Source: Rhabditophanes sp. KR3021 (lineage: Eukaryota > Nematoda > Chromadorea > Rhabditida > Alloionematidae). From it: DNA of 64,000 nucleotides. Where the stretch lies: contig CAUJLY010000004.1 in the NCBI GenBank assembly GCA_963281155.1, positions 3,100,001 through 3,164,000 of the forward strand, read 5' to 3'. This document shows positions 47,397-60,200 of this stretch, piece after piece (position 1 is the first letter of the stretch; each line of letters starts with the position of its first letter). The translations under genes were made by a program, and so were the position numbers. Below the pieces are notes generated by a model, which saw only the letters and a list, made by a program, of their open reading frames with translations, ran no database searches and was not told the DNA's origin.

Positions 47397-48231
47397 ACGA
47401 ACTGTTCATTGTCAAACGGCTTAAGTTTAAGTCAACGAAAATTAGACATTGTTAGGTTTTACGAAATTATGGATAATAACCATTACAAACAAAGCTTACC
47501 TACTGAAAATCCTGGGCATATCCCAGTCGATCAAAACTTTAGGGGAAGCAACCCGACTTTCCAGAGTGGAATTTCTCCTGCTAGGGATAATCAAAGCCAC
47601 GCTGATCGTTCATTGGTGTTGGTTCGAAATTTGAATGATCCCTTGACAGTTGAAGAAATCCATTGCGAAAAAAGTGTTGCTCGAAGCAAAACGAATTATA
47701 GTGAGGAACATTGGTCTTCAGAAATTAGGTCTCTTGGAATACGAAAACCACCTAAATTTATTAAGGTTATCCAGGCATATCGTGTACTGGCTTCGGACAA
47801 ATTAACTTTGAACGTCGAAGTTAGCAGCAAATTTCCAGTCATTTTTGAATGGACTGTCAATGATGCCAAAGTCATCAAAGACAGCAAACGATACATCTGC
47901 AAACATGGATTAAATGTTAGTTCGTTGACAGTTCAACGTCCTATTGAAGGAACAATCGGATGCGAAGCAAGGTCCGGCGCATTCATTGCTCGGACATATG
48001 GCTACGTCAAAGTCGACACAGGTAAAGTTGTTGACGTCATATTACACTTGATTGTTTAATAAATATCTTAATCTTTTAAATTTTTAGATGTTCAAAAACA
48101 TAAGAAATATTTACCTTTTACCAAATCGTTCTCTGTATCTGAAGATATGTCGGAAAACTCTTCATTACGCGGTACACCAGTCCTGCCTCCTCGATTCATA
48201 AATCAAATTCCGAATTTGATTGTAGATCAAG
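47397..48231 (+). CDS. Titin-like gene: first visible exons, Ig 1 and start of Ig 2
   Basis: Exons 47397-48021 and 48088-48231 encode a short polar N-terminus and one Ig domain (PPKFIKVIQAYRVLASDKLT...FEWTVNDAKV...). The second exon begins the next Ig (PRFINQIPNLIVDQ|GSEAVIDVEV), which is completed in the exon at 49561. The 1.3-kb intron between holds a decayed antisense gene. Confidence 0.75.
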
Positions 48232-51200
48232 GTACACGATTAAAATTTATTAATTATCAAAACCAAAAATTTAATATAAAACGAGGGATGACTTATCATT
48301 AGCACCAAAAAGTTCGTCTAGAATAAGTTCAGCGGCTTGACTCTTCATTCCGGGAAATAGATGACATATTTCATCAAAAAGGGTTTTCAGAAGTCCGAAT
48401 TGGTGATCTGTCTTCTTAGAGCATCGATGAGAACACTTTCGATATTTTCGGCCCTTTACTTATACCACTTTCTTAAACAATAATTTCCATTGTCTTATCA
48501 AAAATAACTTTTTTGAAAAAGTCTTCTTTATTGTCAAAGGGCAGTTCCAAGTTGACGGTGGCATTGAAGCCTGTTTTGTGCAAAGACATTCTCCTTATAA
48601 ATACTTTGGTTTCACTAACGTATCGTATTCCATTCTTGCCACCAGCTCTGATCCAGTTGTTTTGAACTTCTCTTGGGTAGACATAACACCCATCTTTATC
48701 TGCAGGATGAGCTTTGATTTTGGCTAAAACATCTGAAACTGTTTTTATTCTATTGAAGTCCTCGGTAAAATCCATTGATTGCTGACAAACTCTTTTTCTT
48801 TTGTAAGCACTAAGATTGCTTTGGTTGAAAAATATCTTTTACACTGTAAGCATGGAAAGTTGAATTTTAATGTGATCTCTTGAAGTTCCAATATCTAGGT
48901 TTCTTTAGCTTTTTTATAGAGCTGATTTCCCACAAGTTTATAATTCTTCGTCAAAAATTGACCCATTAACTTTACTTGATTTGAGTGAAAAGGTCAATAT
49001 CATTTTGAATACCTTTAGAAAGATTTGTAGCACCTTCGGCATTCGAAATATCCGCTCCGTAACAGAATACATTCCAGCTTACCCATGTTGTCATTACCTA
49101 TGTCGCTTATGTATTGCCCTGCTATGGGAAGACTTTTCCTAGGAAAAAAATAGGCACCAGCTGGGGAAGAGTATTTCTCTTGGGAACTTCTCTCTTGAAT
49201 GCCTTTGCTAATCGTATCATTTTTTCTCCTGTCTTCCATTCAGTAACTCTATTTACTTTTCTCTTCTACATTGATGCTCGCACTCTTTCCAAAGGTGCTT
49301 GAGATAGAATCATCACTTCGTTTGCGTGAGATATTGGCCTTCTACTTATCTTCCATTTTAGTTTAATAAACACCTAATGAGAGGCGATGTTGGGCACTAA
49401 AATAAACAGAATGATTTTAATAAATGTACATTTGATCTTAAATATCGACATGACACGTAAATAGCTTTTTTTGGCAATATTCAAAATTTCAAAGATACAA
49501 CTCTAAAATAGCAATTAAAAAAATGTATTTCTACAAAAACATTCTAATTTATGACTGTAGGTAGTGAGGCAGTTATTGATGTAGAAGTGGAGTCTTTCAC
49601 TTCATCTAGTTTTGCTTGGTATTTTAATGGAAAGGAATTTGACGAGACTAATGCAAATTATGAAATTTATTATCCTTCCGAAAACAGATGCTTACTACTT
49701 ATTAAAATGCCTGCTGAGGGCATCTTTACTGTAAAAGCAAGCAACGATGCAGGAAGTGTTATTAGTGAAGGTTTTATGGAAATCATCAGCAAACAAAGTA
49801 GTCAACGCAGTAGAATGGATTTGTTGTCACCAGATACTTTTGAAAGCAGATCTCATAGTTTGCCAGGAAATAGTGTCCAGCAGAAGTATGAAACAGCATC
49901 GCATTCACCTGCTTGCACTGAAATAATTGAAACCGGGTTCATTATTAGTGATTACGAAGAAAGAACCCAATCCCCTGAAAGAAGAACTCAAACACCTGTC
50001 AAGAGATTTTACCAGCCCAAACTCAAGCAATTGGCGCCTGTTTTTACAACTGAATTGGAAAGTGAAACCATTTGCGTTTCAAATGAGAAGTTATTATTAG
50101 ATGTTGAAGTTAATGCGATTCCAGCTGCTAATTTTAGTTGGGATGTAAATGGCTTTGAAATAAAAAAAAATAAGACTTTTGAGTTGATTGATGGTGATAA
50201 TCGTTCAACTTTAGTACTTCATCCTCCGATACGATTAGGTCGTTATCGCGTCAAGTCTTTTAATGCTCATGGAGAAAGCACTTCAATTACAGTTGTGAAA
50301 ATATGTGATGCAAACGTGGAAGAAACCAACAAGGAATATATCTTTCCTACAGAATCTACTCAATTCGACAACATCGAGAAAGAAGAGTTTAAATTACTTC
50401 CTATTCCTGTATCACACATCATTAGAACTAACTCACCAAGTAATATAATTTCACAGCCGTTGCCTCAAAAACCAGTTTTAATTCAAAATAACACCGCCTC
50501 CGAAATTTATGTTAAAAAGGGAGAGTCTCTTATTTTAGAAATGAAAGTTGATTCATGTCCAAAATCTGCATTTAAATGGTACCACAAAAACTTCGAAATC
50601 AAACCATCCCCCATCATATCCATTGAAACACCAAATATTAATCATTCAATTGCCATCTTTCAACAACCATTTAGTGGTAAGTTAAATTTTTCCATATTCT
50701 AAATTAACTTGTTTTAGGTGCATACAAATGTATTGCAGTTAATCCCTACGGAAGTGAAACGATGGAAACTAGGGTCACCAGTGAATATGTTGAAGATATT
50801 GAAATTGGTTCCTTGGTAAGAAAAAAAGACACAAAAAATGAATTGGAAAAGAAAAGTGAAGTAGAATATACTTTACCTGCCAACAAGTTGAATATAACTA
50901 AGAAAATGAATCTACCAAAAGCTCCAGTCATTGTAGAAAAACTTCCAAAGTCATTGAAAGTTAATGAAGATGATTCATTTGAGTTGTACATAAAATGTGA
51001 AGCTGTACCACCAGTAACTACATTTGTTTGGAGACACAATCATTTTGAATTGAAAAATTCGAAGAAATATACCATTAGGAATAGTTCGAACGAATCTAGA
51101 ATTAGTATTGCCAAACCATCTGAGGGAGTTATTTCTGTTAAAGCCATTAATCAAATGGGAGATGATACAAGTGAATGCAAAGTTCATCTTATCTACAACG

Positions 51201-54200
51201 AAGAACCACTTAAACCTGTTTTGAGAGTTCAAAAGTTCATCCATAGTTTAGAAGGAATTAATGCCCTTTCTATTGACAATCAAACAAGGCAACAGATCTT
51301 ACTTGTTAGTGTGGATGCTGAATATGGGGCCTTCAAATGGTTTGTCAATGATAAGGAAATTGTTGTTGGGGATTACTATGATATTGTTTCACAACAAAAT
51401 TGGTCAAAACTTTTTATTAAGAGAGAATTTAATACTCCAGTAGTATTTGAAGCCCAGTTTACTAATCCAATAGGACAGTTGGCCACGAAATCGTTGCCTA
51501 TGATGCTGACTAACAAATCATATGAACTTGAAAAACACACTGTTAAGAAAGTTACTGAGATATTGCAAATTGAACAAATCGATGAATATATTATTTTACC
51601 ACACATTTCCGAAGAACACAACAATATTGAAATTGTAAAAGAAGCTAAATTTGAAAAAAAAGAAGATGTTCACAAATTTGTCGAGCCAATAGAAGTACAA
51701 GAATTGGTTAATATTGAAAGAGCCGGCAAATTAGTCGAGAAAACAGTTCAACAATTAAAACAGAAATCTGTAACTCCACCTCCTGTGCTGCCAAAAACTA
51801 TCCAAACTTGTATTATTCCACCTGAGCCATATTTTTTGCAATCATTGGAAAAGTTGAAAAATATAACTATAAATCGAAATCAACCATTTACAAAATTAAA
51901 TGTTCATGTTGAATCTGTTATCATTGGATCTATTGTATGGTTTAAAGACGGAGTTGACCTGGAAGCTGGTTGTAAGAATGATGAATATCAAATAATTGAC
52001 GAATCTCTCTTGTCATCAACTCTAGTCTTGAAAACAGACCAAATCAAAGAAGGATCCATTTATGGAGCTCAATTTGTCACTAAATTTGGTACTTTAACTA
52101 CTACAACCCAACAAATTACTCTCTCACATCTACGACCACTTTTATTTATCAAGAGTTTAGACAATGTCGAGGAAATTATTTTTGATGAAAAGAAAAAGAA
52201 ACGAAATTCAACGTAATTGTTGACACTAATATTGAGGGATCTTTTAAATGGTTTTTAAACGGAAGTCCAGTGTCTCAAGACAATTCTACAATTGACAGTA
52301 ATGGTATTGAATCCACATTGACTCTGAAAACATTTGTTCCATCCGGAACAGTAATAGCTGTTGAGTTTACCAATTCACAGGGTGTCTTATTTTCAAGAAC
52401 ATTCGAACTAAATGTCAACATTTTGAGAGAAACTGAAATTGTAGCTCCAACATTTATTAACCATTGGCAAAAGTTTGTAGTCAATGAAAATGATGATTTT
52501 GGCTGTGAAGCAGTTGTTTGCAAAGAAGCTGGTGATTGTATATTTATATGGTTTTTAAATAATAATCCTATTCATAGTAAATTCATTACTTCTGACTCCC
52601 ACTGCTCAAAGCTATTCATACCTAACATAAGTTTAGAAATGGCTGGTGAGTTGATGGTAGTATGTGAGAATGAAAAGGGTGTTGTCGAGATGAAAGAGCA
52701 ATTCGAAGTCACTAAATTTGTTCTTCAAATTCCGAAGATAAAAAAAACACTCAAAAGAAAATCGACTGTTGAAGAACAGGTTGCGGAGTCTATTATGCAA
52801 GATATTCCTTATTTTGAACCATACGACAATTCTGATGATGAGACTAGTAATTTCGATATTCAAAATTCCCAAATTTTTGCCCAACCTAGTCCGTTATCTA
52901 AAAGTGAAAATATTGAGTTTACCGAAATTTATAAAGAACCCGAAAATTATTCTTTGTTAGTAAAGGTAGCTGAAAGTATTGCCACAACATTGGTTGCAAG
53001 AATATTTGTAGATGCAATGAAAGAATCTGCCAGTGTTTTGGTAGACAGGAATAAAAAAAGTGTAAGGGATATTAAAAATGCCTATGATTATGAAACTGAT
53101 AACGAGGACTTGTTGATGGTCCAAGTCGTTAACAATACGGTTCACTCCCCTCCACACTTTGAAGTAGATTCAGAACGGTATACAGTTTCAGAAGGTCAAA
53201 ATATTGCTATCCATACATTAATTCACGGCTTTCCAAACCCGGGTTCACTTTGGTAATCACTTTCAATTTTATTTCTAATTGTATTTTTTAGGTAAGTAAA
53301 AACAGTCAAACACATTTGTAGAAAATAAGAGCTGGCAAAATCAAAACGTTTATTAAAGGGAGGCAAAATAACTTGAATCGGACAGAATATTATTGAGATG
53401 AAATAGATTTTGTCGATCGCCGCTTCTGAGATTCTTCTAATGGTTTCTGGATGCTTCTTAATCATAGTATCGTTGGATTGACCGGAGGCATCAATGTTTG
53501 CCAAAGCATTTGGTAGATCCAATGTGATTGCATACTCAAACGCAAGAGCTTCATTTCCAGCCAACTCGTCACAATAGAAGGCTACGAGTTGTCTCTTGTT
53601 GTCTAGAATATCCATAATTCTTGTTTGCTTGTCATTCAAGGGGATGAATTTTCTTGAGCTAAGTTTGGTACTCGCAATGTGATCAAGATATCTTATTTTA
53701 ACGTTTTGAGACACTCCATCATACAATATTCCATTCTTGTAAGTATCGGAAGGAGCAGATTTAGCATCAACTAACACGTAGATAGATTGGTTTCCTTTGG
53801 CAGTTTTACGAGACTTGGTCTTTTTCAATTCACCCATTACCTTCTCACACAATTTGACGCAACATAATTGTCTTTCTTCGTTTATAGTCTCCTTAATCTC
53901 AGCTCTCAACTTGGCGCAGATTCTTTTCTTTATGTGGTGTCTAATAGTTTGGGCATTGCATTTGTTATCAAATCCTTTCACAATCTTTGGTTCAGTGCTT
54001 GGATCAAGAAGTGGCTCATTTTATAAACCTTATGACCAGGGTTGGCATTTTTTGAAATAATGAAAGGGGGTGAATTCCCCTTGCCCCCTTTAAAGTGTCT
54101 CAAACAAAAAACCCTCTAATCCTCTATTATTATATAAAAAATGAACTAGTAGTATAAAATTGGGTTCACTTAATAAAACACCAAACTTGGAAATTTTATT

Positions 54201-57200
54201 TTTAGTTTGAAGATGATTAAATTTTAAAAATAATTGTTTCAAGAGCAACATTTGTACATAGCCTCTTTGCTTTTTTTATAAAATCTTATTTGCCCACCCA
54301 AAACAATTTTTTTTGTCTCCTTTGAAAATCCCATCCCTGTTTGTAAAGGAAACAAATTTGAATGTCAAACAAAATATTCTACCAATCATCGTCTACTAAA
54401 AACAGGATTTAAAAATTTAAAATTATTAAATATAATTTTGTAACGCTAATCAACAATTACTCCAGGTATCATGAAGGCAATCTATTGAGTCAGTCCAACC
54501 AACATATAATAATTACGACAAACGGGCATTCACAATTGATAATAAAAAATGTCAAAAGGGGCATTGATTCAGGAACTTATAAGTGCGTTGGATCTAATTT
54601 ATTAGGCACTGCCACGTACACTTGCCTGCTAGAAATCATAGAGAAATCACCAGAGGCTGAAATTCACAATATCGTAACTCAGATTAGCGTTCCTGTTGCT
54701 GAAGGAGATGTTAGTGATGATCAAAAAAGTGAATATGTTGAAATGAATGTCCACATGCTTGGTGTTCAAACAAATCTTTGTGACTTTGGCAATGAAATTG
54801 ATAGTAATAGAAGTAGTGCTATGTGTAGCCCAATAGACAGACGAGATGACTTGGCATTTTTTACTGATTCAAAGCAGTCACCTAATATTGAAACCATTAA
54901 TTCTACTGAATGTCAATTACTTTTTGTAAAGAAAGACTCCAATGTCTTTTTAGAGCACGTTGTTGGATTAACCGAAAGTGATGATAATTCAACGCAAAAT
55001 GAAAATATGGTTAAGCCCGCACATAAGGACAATGTTGCTGAATCCACCCAAAATATAAATAATGTTGAATGTGATTTACTATTTAAAAAATGCAATCAAA
55101 ATGATCACATCGAACACTTTATCAATCTAGAAGAAAGTGGTGTTGATTTAGTTTTTAATAAATTAAATGAGGATCATTTTGTCGAACAAAACCTCGTTGA
55201 TAACCCTATTCAAAAAAGTGAAATTGCAAATTGTGATTTATTATTCAAACAAAAAGAAGACTATGATTCGGTTGAGTATTCAATAGATCATATTGGCATG
55301 TTGAAAAGTGAATCACATAAGGAAGAGTTAACAGGATGTGATTTGTTATTCAAAAAACCAAGCGAGAGCGTTGAAGCCATTGACAATTTACCTAAAGAAG
55401 AATTAACAGGGTGCGATTTGTTATTTGTCAAGCAATTTACAGAAGAAATATGTGAATATATAATCAAGATTTTCAACATTACAAATTTAGACAAACGCAT
55501 TCCGCACATCAAATCAACCGAAGATTGCAACTTATACTTCAGTAGAAAGAATGAAGAAGAAGGTGTAGATGTTATTTGTGAAATTGACGAACATTTAAAA
55601 GTAGTAAACGATACTTTGAAAAATAAACTTACACCAATTGATCCCATTTTGGAAAAGGTTGATTTTTCCGAGATTATTTTGTCTGCTGAGAAGAAACAAG
55701 TAAAACAATCAGCTAAGTTAAAATATTTTAATAAGAATTTTGAATCTGCATCAGATACCGAAAGCGAACATTTAGTTCCATTAAAACTCGAAGAAACCCA
55801 ATGCAACGTAGTGATTGATAATAGTTCTCAAGAATCATTGTTTGAAATTATCATCGAAATTGCAACAACTATGGAGGAACTTTTTGACACACGTGAACAA
55901 CGTATTAAGATTATCGAAAGTTCCATCGAAGAAAGCAAGCTAGTCTGGAAATCACCAGAACGTGAAAACAGCGACACGATCAAGTTAACTAGAAAACGTT
56001 TTTATTCCATTGAATCAGTCTCCGATTCAGAGATCTTAGACGTAAAAAGTGTTGGTACACAGATTCAAAACTTCATAACAATTAGTAAGCCAGAAGAAGA
56101 ATTTACTGAATCTGTGATTATCCTACACGATGATTTGGAGTCTCCGGTAAATTTGGGCTTGATTGAATTTCTTGATGCCAGAGATCATTCAACAATTGAT
56201 GATTTGAGCTATGCTACTGCCGTCGAAGAAACTGAAACTAAACTGGTTTGGGAAAGTCAAGCGAATAAAGAAAAATCTCCTGTCAAAAGAATTACATTGC
56301 CAAAATTGAAATCACCAACACCGTTTTCTGATTCTGAAAGTGATTCATTCGAATGCATTAAACCTTTAATTTTGATTACGGATGAGTTGAATGAAGAATC
56401 GGCTGTTAATATCAATTTACCTTACTCTCCAATCCAAACCTCTACTATTCTGAATGACCTAAATTCGTTTGAGTCCGCAAGTGTTAACATCATAAAAGTA
56501 GATGACGAATTTGAATACATTCTAATTGTCGATCAAGAGGCATTTGAAAGTGATGAAGCTTTCTTTTCTGGAATCAAGAAAAAATTAACAGATGTAATGA
56601 ATGGTACTGACATATCTAAAGATATTTCGCCAGATGAACATGTCACAATTGTGGTGAATATCACCAAAGAAGGGGATCAAGAAATTCACGAAGTGAACAT
56701 TATTCGTGATGATATTTCGTTCACAGATAAAATTGCATTTGGTAAAAACATAAATAATGAAGTACTACAAACAAAGTTCATTGAAATTGTTGACCAAAAC
56801 AGTGCTAACAATTTTAACAAGGAAATATGTATAATGAAAAATACATCTGTTTTAATAGCCTTGGCGGGAAATGAAAGTTTTGAACATGCTCAAGAAATTA
56901 TACTCAAATCTTACGAAAAGGAAAGCTTAGTCTCCCCAAATCTATTTCCTATAGAATGTATTGAAATAATTATTGCTGCCAAATCAAACCATTTATTGCA
57001 AAATAATCTGAGATTAGCGGCAGAAAATCCTGTTCTGGATGAGTATGTTGCAATTGATATAACCAAAGACAATACTTTCGAATATCAGTTGACGATTGTT
57101 GAAACACAGCAATTTGCATTGAAATCAGATTTAATTATTGGATCAGAATTATGTGAGCAAATTGTTTCTATCGCAGGAACTTTTGTAAATGAAATAAGAA

Positions 57201-60200
57201 ATGCTGAAGTAATTGCTCAAATTAAAAGCCCAAATGTCATTTATGATTGCTCATCATATGTTTTGTTGCAAACTCACTCCGAACAAGAAACAAAAGCAAA
57301 AGATGTCTGGAAGCTTACAAAGAGAAGTGAACACTCGCCATCTATTTGTGAAGAAACATCTGTTGAAGATAAGGAATTATTCTCGAAAGTATTGGAAAAT
57401 ATTAGCATAAGACCAAGAACAAATTCAAATGCGACAGAATTTATAGATGGAGAAGAGAACAGCCTAGCTTCAACATCTGTAAGCTTGTATCCTGGATCTC
57501 AGCGACCAATATTTGTACAAAATCTAAAAGATTTAACGATTCCACTAAACGAACAATTAAAATTAAAAGCAATCATTTCTAGTTCCCCATTAGCATTTGT
57601 TACTTTTAAATTAAATGGAATTTTATTACAAAATAACGAGTAAGTTAAAACACATATAATAATGTTTTTTATTCCATAACACATTTAAATGTCAAGCAAA
57701 ATAAAAGCAAACTCACCTCCTTGAGATGACAAAAGACCGATAGGCAAATTTTGCGCCTTGATTATTGCATAGTGCTCAAAAGTTGCACTAATAAGTGATA
57801 GGAATTATGTGAAAAAAGTTTATTAAATGACTTAAAAATTAAAAAAGATATCAAAAAGTGTTAACCTAACATTAAATTATTGCCAATTTTTATAGTTCTA
57901 ATGTTACAATAATTGTTGAAGACGGCATTGCTATTTTAACAATAGCTAAAGCGACTAAGGATTTTGAGGGACAATATCTATGTGTTGGAGAAAATATATG
58001 TGGTATTGCAGAATCCACGTGCAACGTTTCAATCACAGGTACGTTAATTTTAAGTTAAAAACTATTTCTTGGTTATTACGCACAGTTCATTTTTCATGTA
58101 TTCTCTTCACTTTCTATTTTTATTTATGGTTTGAATCATGCTTTTATTATTTTATTATTATTTATTTGAATGTGTATTTTTGGACGTATATTATTTATTT
58201 GTACATATACTTACTTATTTGAACGGTGTCTCAAGAATTTCAAATGAATCTGATTTAACTTAATTAATCTCAATTGCAAGTCAAAATTCATAATGAACTC
58301 AACTTGAATAAGTTCTACTTTGAAAATGAATGATTTTTCGCTCATAACTTTATTCTGCTGCACTATTAATGTTATGTCAATCAGCACTGCTACCACATCT
58401 AAAAATAACTATTAGATGTTTGCAATTACTTACTTTTGGCTGTCACCATCGAATTTAATAGTGACACTTACTCTATACTACACCTCATTGCTGCCATTTA
58501 TTTTGTTACTAACAAACGAATAAAATAAGTGAATGGATAAAAGAAATGATCAAAACGTTGCCATCAAATCACTTTATCCTTACTTTTAGATATTGCCAGT
58601 TACTCAATGGTCCTTGGGACGACGGAATTAAATAGCACATTAACTCTCAGCCAAACGCAAATACAAGATGTTAAGAGTAAGGAAGAATGTCAGAGTAGCT
58701 CGATATCCTTTAAATCTGTTTCGGGCAACCCAACTAAAGACGATAGCAAAAAAGAAATTGAATTTATTGACTGTTCTGAAAACGTCACTGATCCATTAAA
58801 GCAACTTGTTCATTTAAACGAAAGAAAGGTGTCTATTGTTTCTATTGATGCTGACTTAACTTGCACTGAAAATAATTCAAGTACCTGTTTTGTAACTATA
58901 AATTCACTTTCGGAAAAGGAAAAACTGAAGTATTCATTTGTTACTAAAAAACTTGATAAGCTGGCTTTTAATATGGAACAAATATTACGTGTAACCAAAA
59001 AATATTTTCCTAAACGTTCAGAAGATTCTGGCCAAAGTTCTAGAGGTAGTTCAACTGTACCTCATCTCGAAATTGACAAGAAGCACAAAAATTCAATCAA
59101 GAATATTTTATCCACCTTTGCTATTAAAAAAGAATCTGCACCCTCGACACCTGTGCCAACTCAATTTTCAGAAGTCGAGGAGGAATTTGTCATTCACAGA
59201 TATCCTGATACTGAGTATTTAGAAAACCAATTTGTACGGACTAACAATTATGCCGAATGTTTTTTAGACATTCACGATCAACTTCCTAAAGATGGCGATG
59301 TCATCAAGCAAAAGATAGAAAATCTCCAAAAAGAAAAAGGATTGATACTGATTTCTCCCTCACCTACGCCCGATCAAAATTCACTTTTATCCAGCATGGT
59401 AGCATCTAAAAATAACGACTTGGATAATCGTGGATCCTTAGCCTCCCCCGAAGTTGCCTTTGGTAAGTTTGCTGACCGCTAAATTTAAAATGATTAATGG
59501 CTAAAACATTAAAAAAAGAATTTTATTAATGACAAATGGCAATCTTGAGTTCTTCCGGGACCAACTATTTTAAGTGCTCCTTTCTTTACAATAGTTAGGT
59601 TCTTTGTGCTTTGTAAATATTGAATGGGAGTTATAAGCTCGTCCTTCCCGGCTTATACAGAAACCAGGATAATCGGAATTTCTCCAAACACCTGAAACAG
59701 TGAAATAATTGTTAGTTTTCGAAAGCATTAAAAGCTCCGCGATGTTGATCCACATATTATCTCCAACCTCCTTACAATAAACAAAATCTCTAAATTTCAG
59801 TATAAAAATGATGACAGTTGTCTATACCACAACATGGAACTGAGATAGTTCTGACTCTCCAAGTTAAGATAATTCACGCCAAAATTATTCAAAGCAATCT
59901 TTCTTCTATCCATAATCATTTCCGACAAAACGACCAGCAATAAATCAAAATAAACCATTTTATTTCGTGACAATTAAGTTAAAACATCTACATTAGTAAC
60001 ATAGTAAAGATATCTTTAAAAGGTACTATACCCCGTCTTCCCAGTCCATTGGTTCATCCATACCCGTTCTTTCTTCTGACATTACTTAATTTAATGTAAA
60101 TTAACTCTTGCGACTAAAATAACTACATTGTGGTAGAAAATAGTGCCATTCCAAATGTATTAACATTATCATTTATACATCGTCACTTTGCCAATAGTCC

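Noticed and set aside
52184..52203. Programmed minus-one ribosomal frameshift site
   Set aside because: The heptamer G-AAA-AAG is not a standard X-XXY-YYZ slippery site and no downstream pseudoknot is obvious. A one-base indel or assembly error is simpler.
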